Shown piece by piece: positions 17,064 through 25,356 of a stretch of 64,000 nucleotides of DNA. Source of the DNA: Faecalibacterium sp. (lineage in GTDB: Bacteria > Bacillota > Clostridia > Oscillospirales > Ruminococcaceae); assembly GCA_029264955.1 (NCBI GenBank), contig JARHYC010000021.1, forward strand, positions 30,500 to 94,499. Reading direction: 5' to 3'. The position numbers and the translations under genes were made by a program. The notes beneath the pieces are model-generated. The model had not been told where the DNA came from, did not search any database, and saw nothing but the letters and a program-made list of their open reading frames with translations. Positions within the stretch are counted from its first letter, which is position 1; every line of letters begins with the position of its first letter.

Positions 17064-18245
17064 ATGCAACCGACACAAAAACAATATGAGCAGGACGCTT
17101 TCCTGCAGGAAATGGATACCACACTGGCGGCGATTGATTCTGGCAAAAGCCGACTGGCACTGGCCGCCACGGTATTTTATCCCGAAGGCGGCGGTCAGCC
17201 TGCTGACGAGGGTTTACTGACCCTCGCCGGGGAAACCGTTGCTGTCACGGATGTACAAATTCAGGACGGCATCGTATGGCACACGGTAGAGCACATCCCC
17301 GCTAAAGCAGCAGAAGGCTGTGCTGTTCACGGAAAAATCGACTGGGAACGCCGCTTTGACCATATGCAGCAGCACACCGGCGAGCACATCTTGTCCGGCA
17401 CACTGCATCGGCTGTTTGGTGCGGAAAATGTGGGTTTTCACTTGGGCGCACAGGTAGTGCGCATGGATACCAGTATCCATCTGACCGACGAACAGCTGCG
17501 TCAAGCGGAAACCGAAGCCAATGCCTGCATCTGGGCAGACGCTCCGGTTCAGGTCTTGTATCCTACCCCTGAAGAGTTGCCCCACATTGCATACCGCAGC
17601 AAAAAAGAGCTGACCGGTCAGGTCCGTATTGTGGATATTCCGGGCGGCGATGTATGCGCTTGCTGCGGCACCCATGTACGTACCGCCGGGCAGGTTGGTC
17701 TGATTAAAATCATTGCATCCGAACATTACAAAATCGGCGAACGGCTGACGGTGCTGTGTGGCAAACGTGCCCTTTTGGAAATGCAGCAGATGCACAGCCG
17801 TCAGCGGAAAATCGGCGCACTACTCAGCGCACAGAGCGACCAGACCGCCATTGCTGCACAGCGGTTGTTTGATGATTACACTTCTTTGAAGTTTGCCCAT
17901 TTCGGCATGGCAAACCAGCTGTTTGCCGCATTGGCACAACAGACCGAACCCGGCAAACCTGCCATTCATATTGTCCCCGGCTTGACCCCGGACGAACTGC
18001 ATCGCTTGACCGAAGCATTGTGCAAACAAACCGACAGCCTATGCGCTGCACTGACCGAAACCGAAAAGGGTATTGGTTACTGCATCGGCAAACAAAACGG
18101 CGATGTGCGCCCACTGGTAAAAACATTGAATGCATCCTTTGCCGGGCGCGGCGGCGGAAAGCCGATTTTGTGTCAGGGCAGTTGTACCGAGACTGACCTG
18201 AAAACGCTGGCAGACTGGCTGGCGCTGCAAGCCGAAAACGACTAA
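17064..18245 (+). CDS. alaX: AlaX-type alanyl-tRNA editing protein with DHHA1 domain
   Basis: 393 residues. It resembles the editing half of alanyl-tRNA synthetase: an N-terminal beta-barrel (FYPEGGGQPADEG), the editing domain with zinc ligands HMQQHTGEHILSG and CACCGTHVRTAG, then a C-terminal DHHA1-like domain (SFAGRGGGKPILCQGS). Such stand-alone proteins hydrolyse Ser-tRNA(Ala) or Gly-tRNA(Ala). The length fits the AlaX-L class. It is followed by trmB after 47 bases, giving a small tRNA-quality cluster. Confidence 0.9.
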   Translation: MQPTQKQYEQDAFLQEMDTTLAAIDSGKSRLALAATVFYPEGGGQPADEGLLTLAGETVAVTDVQIQDGIVWHTVEHIPAKAAEGCAVHGKIDWERRFDHMQQHTGEHILSGTLHRLFGAENVGFHLGAQVVRMDTSIHLTDEQLRQAETEANACIWADAPVQVLYPTPEELPHIAYRSKKELTGQVRIVDIPGGDVCACCGTHVRTAGQVGLIKIIASEHYKIGERLTVLCGKRALLEMQQMHSRQRKIGALLSAQSDQTAIAAQRLFDDYTSLKFAHFGMANQLFAALAQQTEPGKPAIHIVPGLTPDELHRLTEALCKQTDSLCAALTETEKGIGYCIGKQNGDVRPLVKTLNASFAGRGGGKPILCQGSCTETDLKTLADWLALQAEND

Positions 18246-18292
18246 ATTACCCGACTACACATTGTAATAAGATACAGAGGAGATCTCCAATT

Positions 18293-19045
18293 ATGAGAAT
18301 GCGTTTCAAACCCTATGCCCGTCCCGAGCTGCTGGCTTGTGATTTCCACGCACACGATCCGTTCCACTGCGCAGGTCACTGGAAAGAGCGTTTCGCACGC
18401 CCCGAACAGCCTTTGATGCTGGAGCTGGGCTGCGGCAAGGGCGGCTTTTTGAGCCAGCTGGCCAGCGCACACCCGGAAAATAATTATATGGGCTTTGATA
18501 TTACCGATAAGGTCCTGATTCTGGCAAAGCGCAAAATCGAAGCTGCTTATGCTGAAAAGAATCTGACCCCCGATAACGTGTGCATCCTGTCTGCTGACAT
18601 CGAGCGCATTTTGAAGGTAATGAACGAGCAGGACACCGTTTCCCGCATTTACATCAACTTCTGCAACCCTTGGAGCAAAAACGCAGGCAGCAACAAGCAC
18701 CGCCTGACCCATCCCCGCCAGCTGATTCAGTACCGCACTTTCCTGGAGGACGGCGCTGAGATTTACTTCAAGACCGACGATGATGATTTGTTCCGCGACA
18801 GTCTGAACTACTTCCCCGCTGCTGGATTTGAAATCGAATGGAAGACCTTCGATCTGCACGAAAACGAGCCGGAATGGAACATCCGTACCGAACATGAGGG
18901 TATGTTCACCGAGCAGGGCATTAAGATCAAGGCACTGATTGCTCGCAAGCTGCCCGGCGATGAGAGCGTTACCTGGGTCGAGCCGAAGGCTCTGGCAAAA
19001 GAGCTGGAAGCCGACGAAGCGGAGGCAAATGATGCCCAGGTGTGA
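18293..19045 (+). CDS. trmB: tRNA (guanine-N7-)-methyltransferase
   Basis: 250 residues. It makes m7G46 in tRNA variable loops using SAM. Motifs: LELGCGKGGFLSQLA (SAM site), YMGFDITDKVLI, INFCNPWSK, KHRLTHPRQL, YFKTDDDDLF and WNIRTEHE, all typical of TrmB. AGGAGA precedes the ATG. Its last 14 bases overlap the next small gene. A short acidic C-terminal extension (LEADEAEANDAQV) is present. Confidence 0.95.
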   Translation: MRMRFKPYARPELLACDFHAHDPFHCAGHWKERFARPEQPLMLELGCGKGGFLSQLASAHPENNYMGFDITDKVLILAKRKIEAAYAEKNLTPDNVCILSADIERILKVMNEQDTVSRIYINFCNPWSKNAGSNKHRLTHPRQLIQYRTFLEDGAEIYFKTDDDDLFRDSLNYFPAAGFEIEWKTFDLHENEPEWNIRTEHEGMFTEQGIKIKALIARKLPGDESVTWVEPKALAKELEADEAEANDAQV

Positions 19046-19208
19046 TTTGTGTTTGAATAATCAGACCGACGAATACGGCGAAAGTTATTGCAATTTTGCG
19101 GACAGTTTGGACGAAGACGAATATGTCCGTCTGATGGCGCACCCCAATGATACCTGCCCTTTCTTTGAGGGTGGTGACGAATACAAAATCGTCCGCAAGC
19201 AAAATTGA
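19032..19208 (+). CDS. DUF6472-like small Cys-rich protein
   Basis: 58 residues from the ATG at 19032, 6 bases after GGAGG; the ATG at 19029 is too close to that site. Four cysteines (CDLCLNN, YCNF, DTCPFF) suggest a small metal-binding fold. The acidic DEDEYVRLM and the ending EYKIVRKQN match a short protein common next to housekeeping genes in clostridia (DUF6472, recalled from memory). The function is unknown. It overlaps trmB and probably shares its mRNA. Confidence 0.7.
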   Translation: MPRCDLCLNNQTDEYGESYCNFADSLDEDEYVRLMAHPNDTCPFFEGGDEYKIVRKQN

Positions 19209-19220
19209 TTTTCTAACCAT

Positions 19221-19258
19221 AAAAAAGGGCTGCACTCTGTACAGATGCAGCCCTTTTT
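19221..19258 (+). terminator. Terminator after trmB operon
   Basis: The stem AAAAAGGGCTGCA pairs with TGCAGCCCTTTTT around a CTCTGTACAGA-type loop, with a T-run on the + strand. Confidence 0.85.
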
Positions 19259-19336
19259 GCGAATTTCATGCATTCTGAATCGGGTTCGATGTATAATCAC
19301 AGCAAGAAAAATTTTCTTCTGCTCAGGAGGTTCTGT

Positions 19337-19672
19337 ATGGCTTGGATTGGATTTTTGGCTTGGTCTGCCGTAGGGCTATTTTTTATCGGTCTGGGATTCT
19401 ATCTGATTTACGGAACACATAAAACCATCTTCGGTTTCTGGGCCAACGTGGAAGCGTTCCCTGTAGGCGATGTAAAAGGATACAATCAGGCACTGGGCAA
19501 ACTCTGGTGCGGTTATGGCATCGTTTTTATTTTGCTGGGGCTGCCGCTTTTTGCTGGACAAAATTCAGCTTGGGCACTGCTTTCCATTCTGGGTACCGTA
19601 TTTAGTACACTAGGTCTGATGCTGATTTATGTACTGTGCATCGAACCAAAATATAAAAAGAAATCGCAGTAA
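19337..19672 (+). CDS. Small membrane protein of unknown function
   Basis: 111 residues. The ATG at 19337 follows AGGAGG; the frame upstream is not preceded by a site. Three membrane helices are visible (about 2-26, 54-75, 79-102), with a soluble stretch FWANVEAFPVGDVKGYNQALGK between the first two and a basic end KYKKKSQ. It resembles DUF3784-type proteins loosely. It is bounded by terminators on both sides, so it is a single-gene unit. Confidence 0.65.
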   Translation: MAWIGFLAWSAVGLFFIGLGFYLIYGTHKTIFGFWANVEAFPVGDVKGYNQALGKLWCGYGIVFILLGLPLFAGQNSAWALLSILGTVFSTLGLMLIYVLCIEPKYKKKSQ

Positions 19673-19693
19673 CTCGCCTTCAAGTTTTCCACG

Positions 19694-19733
19694 AAAAATA
19701 CCGGCACGGTGGAAAACCGTGTCGGTATTTTTC
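19694..19733. terminator. Bidirectional terminator
   Basis: An AAAATACCG-CACGG stem with CCGTG-CGGTATTTTT and a GGAA-type loop separates the small membrane protein from convergent dinB. Confidence 0.85.
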
Positions 19734-19739
19734 ATCCTG

Positions 19740-21053
19740 CTATTTCCTGCCCAGAGGGCCTTTTGTTATCTGGCGGCCGGAACCATCATCATTGCGTTCC
19801 CATTCGGCATCGCTTTCTGCCATCGACAGAGAGGCTAGTCCGATTTCATTGTTCAAAACATAGGCACCCGCGATCGCGTGTTTGCCGTACTTGCCCCGAA
19901 TTTGGTCCAGACTTTTTTCCAGCGCTTCCCGTTTAGGGCTGCGTTTTGGCGTGTCCTCTGCGAAGAAACTTTGCTGCACTGCCAGTGGCGTATCCGTTAA
20001 GCATAATGCTGTCACGCCCAAAAGTCGTACTGGGCGGGATAGATCCCAATTTCTCTGCAAAAGCTCCCAGGCTGCTGCTTCTAAATCTTTTGCCAGATGG
20101 GTCGAAGTCGGCAGCTGCTTTTGCCGCTGAATGCTTTTTAGCTGATTGTCTTTGATTGTGATTTGTATGGTTCCCGCATACAAACCATGGCGGCGCAGCC
20201 GCCCAGCCACTTCATCCGCCAAAGCCGCAATCCCTGCACGCAAATCTGCCGAACCTCTTAAATCTCTTTTATAGGTCGTGCTGTTGCCCACGCTCTTAAT
20301 GGGTTCACTTTCTCCCCAACGGTGTACCGGAGCATTATCCTCCCCACGGGCATTACGGGATAGTTCCGCCCCGGATTTGCCCAGCATCTGTACCAGATAC
20401 AGCGGGTCTGCTGCTGCAACCTCGCCAATGGTACGCAGTTGCATAGATGCCAGTTTTTCTGCCAGCCGCCTGCCCACAAACAGCATCGCGCCTACTGGCA
20501 TCGGCCACACAATCTCCTTATAGTTTTCTTTGCTGATTAAGGTCGTAGCGTCCGGCTTTTTGTAATCGGAACCCATCTTGGCGAATACCTTATTAAAGCT
20601 GACCCCTACCGAAATGGTCAGCCCGGTTTCTGCATGAACCCGGTTGCGAATCTGGTCCCCCAAGGCTTTGGGGCTTTCCGCATACAGCTGCCAGGTATTG
20701 GTTACGTCCAGCCAGCTTTCATCCACTGAAAACGGTTCGACCCGAGTGGTGTACTCCTGGTAAATTGCGTTGATGACCTGATAATAATGCTGATACTTTT
20801 CCCGATGAGACGGCAAAAGCACCAAATCGGGACATTTCTGTTTTGCCTGCCAAATCACCTCTGCGGTCTGGATGCCGTACTGTTTGGCCGGTTCATTTTT
20901 CGCCAGAATAATACCATGCCGCCCATTCGGGTCACCGCATACCGCCACCGGAAGATGTTTCAGTTCCGGATGTTCCAAAAGCTCCACACTCGCAAAAAAA
21001 CTGTTACAGTCGCAATGCAAAATCCAGCGTGGCTTTTCCTGTTTGGTTTCCAT
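19740..21053 (-). CDS. dinB: DNA polymerase IV (Y-family)
   Basis: 437 residues. An error-prone translesion polymerase. Motifs: ILHCDCNSFFASVE (catalytic Asp and steric-gate aromatic), NEPAKQYGIQTAEVIWQA, the catalytic acids in FSVDESWLDVT, GVSFNKVFAKMGSDYKKPD and the helix-hairpin-helix LASMQLRTIGEVAAA. The little-finger domain covers roughly residues 240-350. The last 60 residues are variable. No LexA-type box was found in the 135-base upstream gap. Confidence 0.95.
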   Translation of the reverse strand: METKQEKPRWILHCDCNSFFASVELLEHPELKHLPVAVCGDPNGRHGIILAKNEPAKQYGIQTAEVIWQAKQKCPDLVLLPSHREKYQHYYQVINAIYQEYTTRVEPFSVDESWLDVTNTWQLYAESPKALGDQIRNRVHAETGLTISVGVSFNKVFAKMGSDYKKPDATTLISKENYKEIVWPMPVGAMLFVGRRLAEKLASMQLRTIGEVAAADPLYLVQMLGKSGAELSRNARGEDNAPVHRWGESEPIKSVGNSTTYKRDLRGSADLRAGIAALADEVAGRLRRHGLYAGTIQITIKDNQLKSIQRQKQLPTSTHLAKDLEAAAWELLQRNWDLSRPVRLLGVTALCLTDTPLAVQQSFFAEDTPKRSPKREALEKSLDQIRGKYGKHAIAGAYVLNNEIGLASLSMAESDAEWERNDDGSGRQITKGPLGRK

Positions 21054-21188
21054 CGAACATCTCTCCTTTCCGGTATTTTTTGCACAAATTCAGCGTTTTG
21101 CCCCATGCCAAGTGATGCATGGTCTGTTATACTGATTCTATCAAAATTCATCTGAGTTTGTCGAGTAAAATAAAATGGGAGGCCTTTT

Positions 21189-22079
21189 ATGTTTGATACA
21201 TATACCTTATACCAGCTTCTCTGGTATTTTCTGACGTATGCGTTTCTGGGCTGGTGCATGGAAGTGGTATTCTGCTCCATTACCGAGGGTCATGTTGTGA
21301 ACCGCGGTTTTTTGAATGGGCCTGTCTGTCCGATCTATGGCTTTGGAATGCTGGGCATTCTTCTCTTGCTGCGCCCTCTGCTTGCCGTTAACGATTTGGC
21401 ACACAACGTGACGCTGTATGTATGCGGTATGGTGCTGGCAAGTACTGTAGAATATTTGGTTGGTTGGGGAATGTTAAAACTATTCCATGCCCGCTGGTGG
21501 GACTATCGGGATAAAAAATTCAATTGGAACGGTTTCATCTGTTTGAGCATCAGCCTGTGCTGGGGTTTGGGCACTTTGGTAGCCTGCCGCATCCTGCATC
21601 CGCTGGTACACACGGTGACCATTTCTCTACTGCCCAAGGGCCTTGGCATCTGGGTGCTTGCCGCCCTACTGATTTTATTTGCAATCGACACCATTGTATC
21701 GGTACGCACCGCCATCCATATGGATCGAGATCTGGCCGAGCTTGACCGCATCGCACACCGCATGGAAGCCCTGAGCGAAAAAATGAGCGCCGACATTGGT
21801 TCCCGCGCACTGGAAACCGACCAGCGCATGGATTACGCCCGTTTGCAGGCAAAGCTTGCCAGCTACGAGCTGCGGGATGCCGCCGACCAACTAGAAGATG
21901 CCGCTGCCGACCGTCGCGCTGCTTTGGAGCAGCGTTCGCAGGAATTGCGTACCCGCCTGATGCAGGAGCATTCCGGTACACGCCGTCTGCTGCGCGCTTT
22001 CCCCCACTTGGATGCAGACGAACGACACGATATATTCCAGCAGCTTCGTGAAGATTTAAGCGCATTGCGCCGTCGTTGA
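21189..22079 (+). CDS. CmpB-like membrane protein with coiled-coil C-terminus (putative ABC transporter type IV)
   Basis: 296 residues. The N-terminal 175 residues have about five membrane helices and the family pattern FLGWCMEVVFCSITEGHVVNRGFLNGPVCPIYGFG, seen here in two pieces. This is PF06541, found across Firmicutes. From about residue 176 a long charged helix follows (DLAELDRIAHRMEALSEKM, then DAADQLEDAAADRRAALEQR), a likely cytoplasmic coiled coil. Despite the family name, a transport role is not proven. GGGAGG precedes the ATG. It is a single gene followed by a terminator. Confidence 0.8.
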   Translation: MFDTYTLYQLLWYFLTYAFLGWCMEVVFCSITEGHVVNRGFLNGPVCPIYGFGMLGILLLLRPLLAVNDLAHNVTLYVCGMVLASTVEYLVGWGMLKLFHARWWDYRDKKFNWNGFICLSISLCWGLGTLVACRILHPLVHTVTISLLPKGLGIWVLAALLILFAIDTIVSVRTAIHMDRDLAELDRIAHRMEALSEKMSADIGSRALETDQRMDYARLQAKLASYELRDAADQLEDAAADRRAALEQRSQELRTRLMQEHSGTRRLLRAFPHLDADERHDIFQQLREDLSALRRR

Positions 22080-22097
22080 TCGTTTCACCGTAAACAC

Positions 22098-22136
22098 AAA
22101 GCGGAGCCGGCCTGTAACAGGCTGGCTCCGCTTTTC
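22098..22136. terminator. Bidirectional terminator
   Basis: AAGCGGAGCC-GCCTG pairs with CAGGC-GGCTCCGCTT, followed by TTCCTTT. It separates convergent genes ending at 22079 and 22139. Confidence 0.85.
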
Positions 22137-22138
22137 CT

Positions 22139-22660
22139 TTATGCCAGAATCATTTCATAACAGAAAAATTCTTTGCCATATTCTTGGATGCGGCCTGCAA
22201 GGCGGAAGCCCATGGATTCATACAAATGATTTGCAATGGGATTCGTCGTTACCGCATGGAACCGGGCGCTGTCATAACCCATCTGTTTTGCCGTTTCCAA
22301 GGTTTTTTCCATCACACGGCGACCCAAACCTTGCCCCTGAAAATCCGGCGAAACGCAGAACCGCCCCAACCCACAGGGATTCTTCGTGGACGGATCCCAG
22401 CCTGTGATATCATCCACTTCTTCGCCCAGCTGAAAATCTGCCCAGGAGCGAATCTGCATGATCGAAGCGATTTTGCCATCGTGCGACACTTTATACAGAG
22501 TCTGGGTGGCAAGGTCGTTTGCCAGAATTTCACGAGTGGGATACTCTTCATCCCAGCCTGAGGTGGGAGTAGAAACCGCCACATGGTGGCACAGTGCATA
22601 AATTTCGTCCAAGTCAGATTCCGGTGCCTGCACCAGATTGATTTCAAAGATATCCTTCAT
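22139..22660 (-). CDS. GNAT-family N-acetyltransferase
   Basis: 173 residues from the ATG at 22660, which follows AAGGAA; a longer frame starts inside the upstream gene. The acetyl-CoA site is visible as RFCVSPDFQGQGLGRRVME, and the C-terminal pattern NPIANHLYESMGFRLAGR is typical of GNAT enzymes. The substrate is unknown. It begins 13 bases after the flippase gene, so they are co-transcribed. It is the last gene of the leftward envelope cluster. Confidence 0.85.
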   Translation of the reverse strand: MKDIFEINLVQAPESDLDEIYALCHHVAVSTPTSGWDEEYPTREILANDLATQTLYKVSHDGKIASIMQIRSWADFQLGEEVDDITGWDPSTKNPCGLGRFCVSPDFQGQGLGRRVMEKTLETAKQMGYDSARFHAVTTNPIANHLYESMGFRLAGRIQEYGKEFFCYEMILA

Positions 22661-22673
22661 GATAGAAATTCCT

Positions 22674-24161
22674 TTACTTTTTTCCAACGCCTTCCATCTT
22701 TGCTACCAGTGCTCGACCCCGGCGCCCAAACAACTTCGGCAGAATCAGGCGAACCATCCCCCACACGCTGTCCCACTGATAGAAAATCATTGCAGCGGTC
22801 AGCAGTGTTGTAATGATCTGCCAGCCAACAATGCCCCGCAGCATCACAAAGGCTTCTACCGTCAGCATCACCAGCGAAACTAGCATCCGACCCGGCGCAA
22901 AATGCACCTTCAAGAAGCGTCGGGTATCTACAGCACGCAATATAAACACTAGGCTCAGGCTGAGCGCAGAAGCCAGCGCTGCACCAACAGGGCCCCACTG
23001 ACGGATAAACAGCCAGTTCAGCGCAAGGTTTGCCACTGCGCCTGCCAGCATGGTGAAGAGTGCATTGGTGCTTCGGGTATACACCACATAAATACTGCTG
23101 AAAAACTGATTAAAGCAGGTAAAGATTGCGGCTATCGTCAGGAACGGTACAAACTCCCAAGACTGGAAGAAATTTGCACGGAACACACGCATCAGCGGCT
23201 GGCTCAGCCAGATAATGCCAGCGGCGCAGCAGAACAAAATGCCGGCGTAAAGCCGGAAAATCTTGGAGAAAAATGCCTCGCGGCCTTCCGCTTCTGTAAC
23301 GGCAGAAACCTGCCATGCTTCGTAGAAAATAATGCCCAGTGTATTCAAAATCGTGGGCATCCAGTAACCACTGGACAACAGACCTGCCCACTCGTCACCG
23401 GTCATACCCTGATAACCATTACACATCCCCTTGACGAAGAACAAATCGGAAGCGTTGATGATCCAGAAGCTGATCTGTGCCGGAATCATAGGCAGTGCAT
23501 AGCACAGCATCTTCTTCCACAGCTTGACATTGATGCGGGAGAAATCCAGATAGCGGTACAGCTTTGCGCTGAAGAACAAGAACACTGCCGAGCAGAAGTC
23601 CCCGCAAATGATTGCCATCAGGTATCCGGCTGCGCCCATGTTCAGGCCCAGCAAGAACAAGGTGTAAAATCCCATGGTCAGGAAAGTACACAATACACCA
23701 TCAATGGCAACCAATCGGTTCAACTCCTGGCTGCGGACAAACTGGGTACACAGCGTGCGGAAGCAACTGGTCAAAACATAAATGTAAATATACACGCCGT
23801 AATCGGCAATGGTGGGCACCATGGTAACCACCGGCCACAACAGCAGCAGCACACCATAGCCCGCCAGAATAGAAAGCAGGCTGTTGGTGAATACCTGTTT
23901 TTCATCGTTGTTATGATCCAAACCAAAGCGAATGACCGCATTGGAAATACCCAGCGAAACCACAGGAATCAGCAGGTTGGCACACTGGCTTGCCAGATTG
24001 CTGACGCCCATGATGCTGGTTTCTTTCATTACATGACTCAAAAAAGGCTTAACCAGGAAGCTGAGCAGCTTCGAGGAAAAGCTTGAAATTGCAAAAATCA
24101 GTGTATTGCCCGCCAGCTTGGAATACTTATCGCCTTTGGGTGCAGAGTTTGTTTTGGACAT
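22674..24161 (-). CDS. Oligosaccharide flippase (Wzx/PST family)
   Basis: 495 residues from the ATG at 24161 (MSKTNSAPK); an in-frame ATG at 24194 adds 11 residues and has a GAGAAAG site, so the start is not settled. About 14 membrane helices. The N-terminal pattern LAGNTLIFAISSFSSKLLSF is typical of polysaccharide export flippases of the MOP superfamily, which move lipid-linked sugars across the membrane. Its neighbours are a lipoprotein glycosidase, another lipoprotein and a metalloprotease. The cargo is unknown. Confidence 0.85.
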   Translation of the reverse strand: MSKTNSAPKGDKYSKLAGNTLIFAISSFSSKLLSFLVKPFLSHVMKETSIMGVSNLASQCANLLIPVVSLGISNAVIRFGLDHNNDEKQVFTNSLLSILAGYGVLLLLWPVVTMVPTIADYGVYIYIYVLTSCFRTLCTQFVRSQELNRLVAIDGVLCTFLTMGFYTLFLLGLNMGAAGYLMAIICGDFCSAVFLFFSAKLYRYLDFSRINVKLWKKMLCYALPMIPAQISFWIINASDLFFVKGMCNGYQGMTGDEWAGLLSSGYWMPTILNTLGIIFYEAWQVSAVTEAEGREAFFSKIFRLYAGILFCCAAGIIWLSQPLMRVFRANFFQSWEFVPFLTIAAIFTCFNQFFSSIYVVYTRSTNALFTMLAGAVANLALNWLFIRQWGPVGAALASALSLSLVFILRAVDTRRFLKVHFAPGRMLVSLVMLTVEAFVMLRGIVGWQIITTLLTAAMIFYQWDSVWGMVRLILPKLFGRRGRALVAKMEGVGKK

Positions 24162-24218
24162 AGGCAAGTTCTCACTTTCGATTGGAAACACCATGAAACT
24201 GGCTTTCTCTGGATAGCA

Positions 24219-24773
24219 TCATTTTTCTCGCAGTAAATCCCGCCGGGCTTTCCAGTCCGGCAGAATCTGTGCCACCTGCGCCCAGAATTCCGGGCTGTGA
24301 TTCGGCACTAAAAAGTGGCAGTACTCATGTACTACCACATAAATCTGCGCAGCCGGTGGCATCTGATACAGCCGCAGCGCAAAGGTCAACTGCTTTTTGG
24401 TCAAATGGCAAACGCCCCAGCGGCTGGTCATATCCCGCACTTTGATGACGGGCTTTTCACCGCCCAGCGCTTTTTCAAACGCGGGAAACACCTGGTCACT
24501 CATGGCAGTAAATGCCGCCAATGCCTGGGCTTTGTCCGGCAAAGGCTGCGCTTCGCGCGCAGCACGAACCGCCGCGCTTTTGCAGGCTTTTTCCAGCCAG
24601 CGGGCATGGTCATCCACAAATTGATCGATTGCTGCCGCAGCAGCTCGCGGTGGTGCACTGACCTGAGGCACTCCCGTTTTGTCCAAATGCAGATTATAAT
24701 TTTTGACTTTCTTGCGGGTCAGCTGGTAGGCAATGCCACCCGGCGTCACACGCAATTCGGATTTTTGGCTCAT
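24219..24773 (-). CDS. YgjP/WLM-like M48-type metallopeptidase
   Basis: 184 residues. It shows MTSRWGVC followed by VVVHEYCHFLVPNHSPEFWA, the HExxH zinc motif and third ligand of YgjP (DUF45) proteins. The N-terminal domain is small and basic with KKVKNYNLHLDKTG. These proteins are cytoplasmic zinc hydrolases of uncertain substrate, often linked to protein or DNA-repair turnover. Its ATG overlaps the stop of the lipoprotein gene (ATGA), so they are translationally coupled. Confidence 0.85.
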   Translation of the reverse strand: MSQKSELRVTPGGIAYQLTRKKVKNYNLHLDKTGVPQVSAPPRAAAAAIDQFVDDHARWLEKACKSAAVRAAREAQPLPDKAQALAAFTAMSDQVFPAFEKALGGEKPVIKVRDMTSRWGVCHLTKKQLTFALRLYQMPPAAQIYVVVHEYCHFLVPNHSPEFWAQVAQILPDWKARRDLLREK

Positions 24774-25291
24774 GCCGCTGCGGCTGCGCCGTCCACGCGC
24801 ATCTGACCATAGATATAATAGCCGTATGCATCATAGGACAAAACCATGCGATACTGCGCAGCAGGGTCTAGGTCGCTAATTGTATAGGTGTGCATATCAC
24901 CGTTGGTGTAGTAGTAGATGGTGCTGTCGTCTACATACTCAGCGCCCCCTTCTACCTTTTTCCACAAGTTGATTTTGAAACTCTTCATGCCGGTTGCTTC
25001 GCCTGTCGCACTCGACATAATCGTCAGCGAACCATTGGGTGCGGTAAAGTAATCCGTTTCTCTCTTATTGATGCCATTGAACACGATATACATTCCAGTA
25101 TCGGTTATCTGGGTGGCAAAGCCTGCGCTTGCATCCATACCCTCCGGCAGCGTAATCACTTCTTCCGTTGCTTCTGCACGGGTCAGCGGATCACGCTGTT
25201 CTACCGGTTCTTTTTCACCACAGCCAGTCAGCATCAGCGCTGCTAAAATCGCAGCCGTTGCCAGTGCCAGCAGTTTTACAGCTTTTTTCAT
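24770..25291 (-). CDS. Lipoprotein of unknown function
   Basis: 173 residues. The ATG at 25291 follows AAAGGAG. A signal peptide ends with the lipobox LMLTGC, so the protein is probably lipid-anchored outside the cell. The mature part alternates polar and aromatic residues (TYFTAPNGSLTI-like strands, YYYTNGDMHTYTISDLDP, SYDAYGYYIYGQ), consistent with an all-beta domain. No family is recognised. It follows the glycosidase by 65 bases, and that gap holds an inverted repeat CCCGGT/ACCGGG. Confidence 0.75.
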   Translation of the reverse strand: MKKAVKLLALATAAILAALMLTGCGEKEPVEQRDPLTRAEATEEVITLPEGMDASAGFATQITDTGMYIVFNGINKRETDYFTAPNGSLTIMSSATGEATGMKSFKINLWKKVEGGAEYVDDSTIYYYTNGDMHTYTISDLDPAAQYRMVLSYDAYGYYIYGQMRVDGAAAAA

Positions 25292-25356
25292 ATATGCTCC
25301 TTTCGCCCGGTTCCCACCGGGTGTTTTTATCAGAATCGTTTTCGCATCGGACTGTG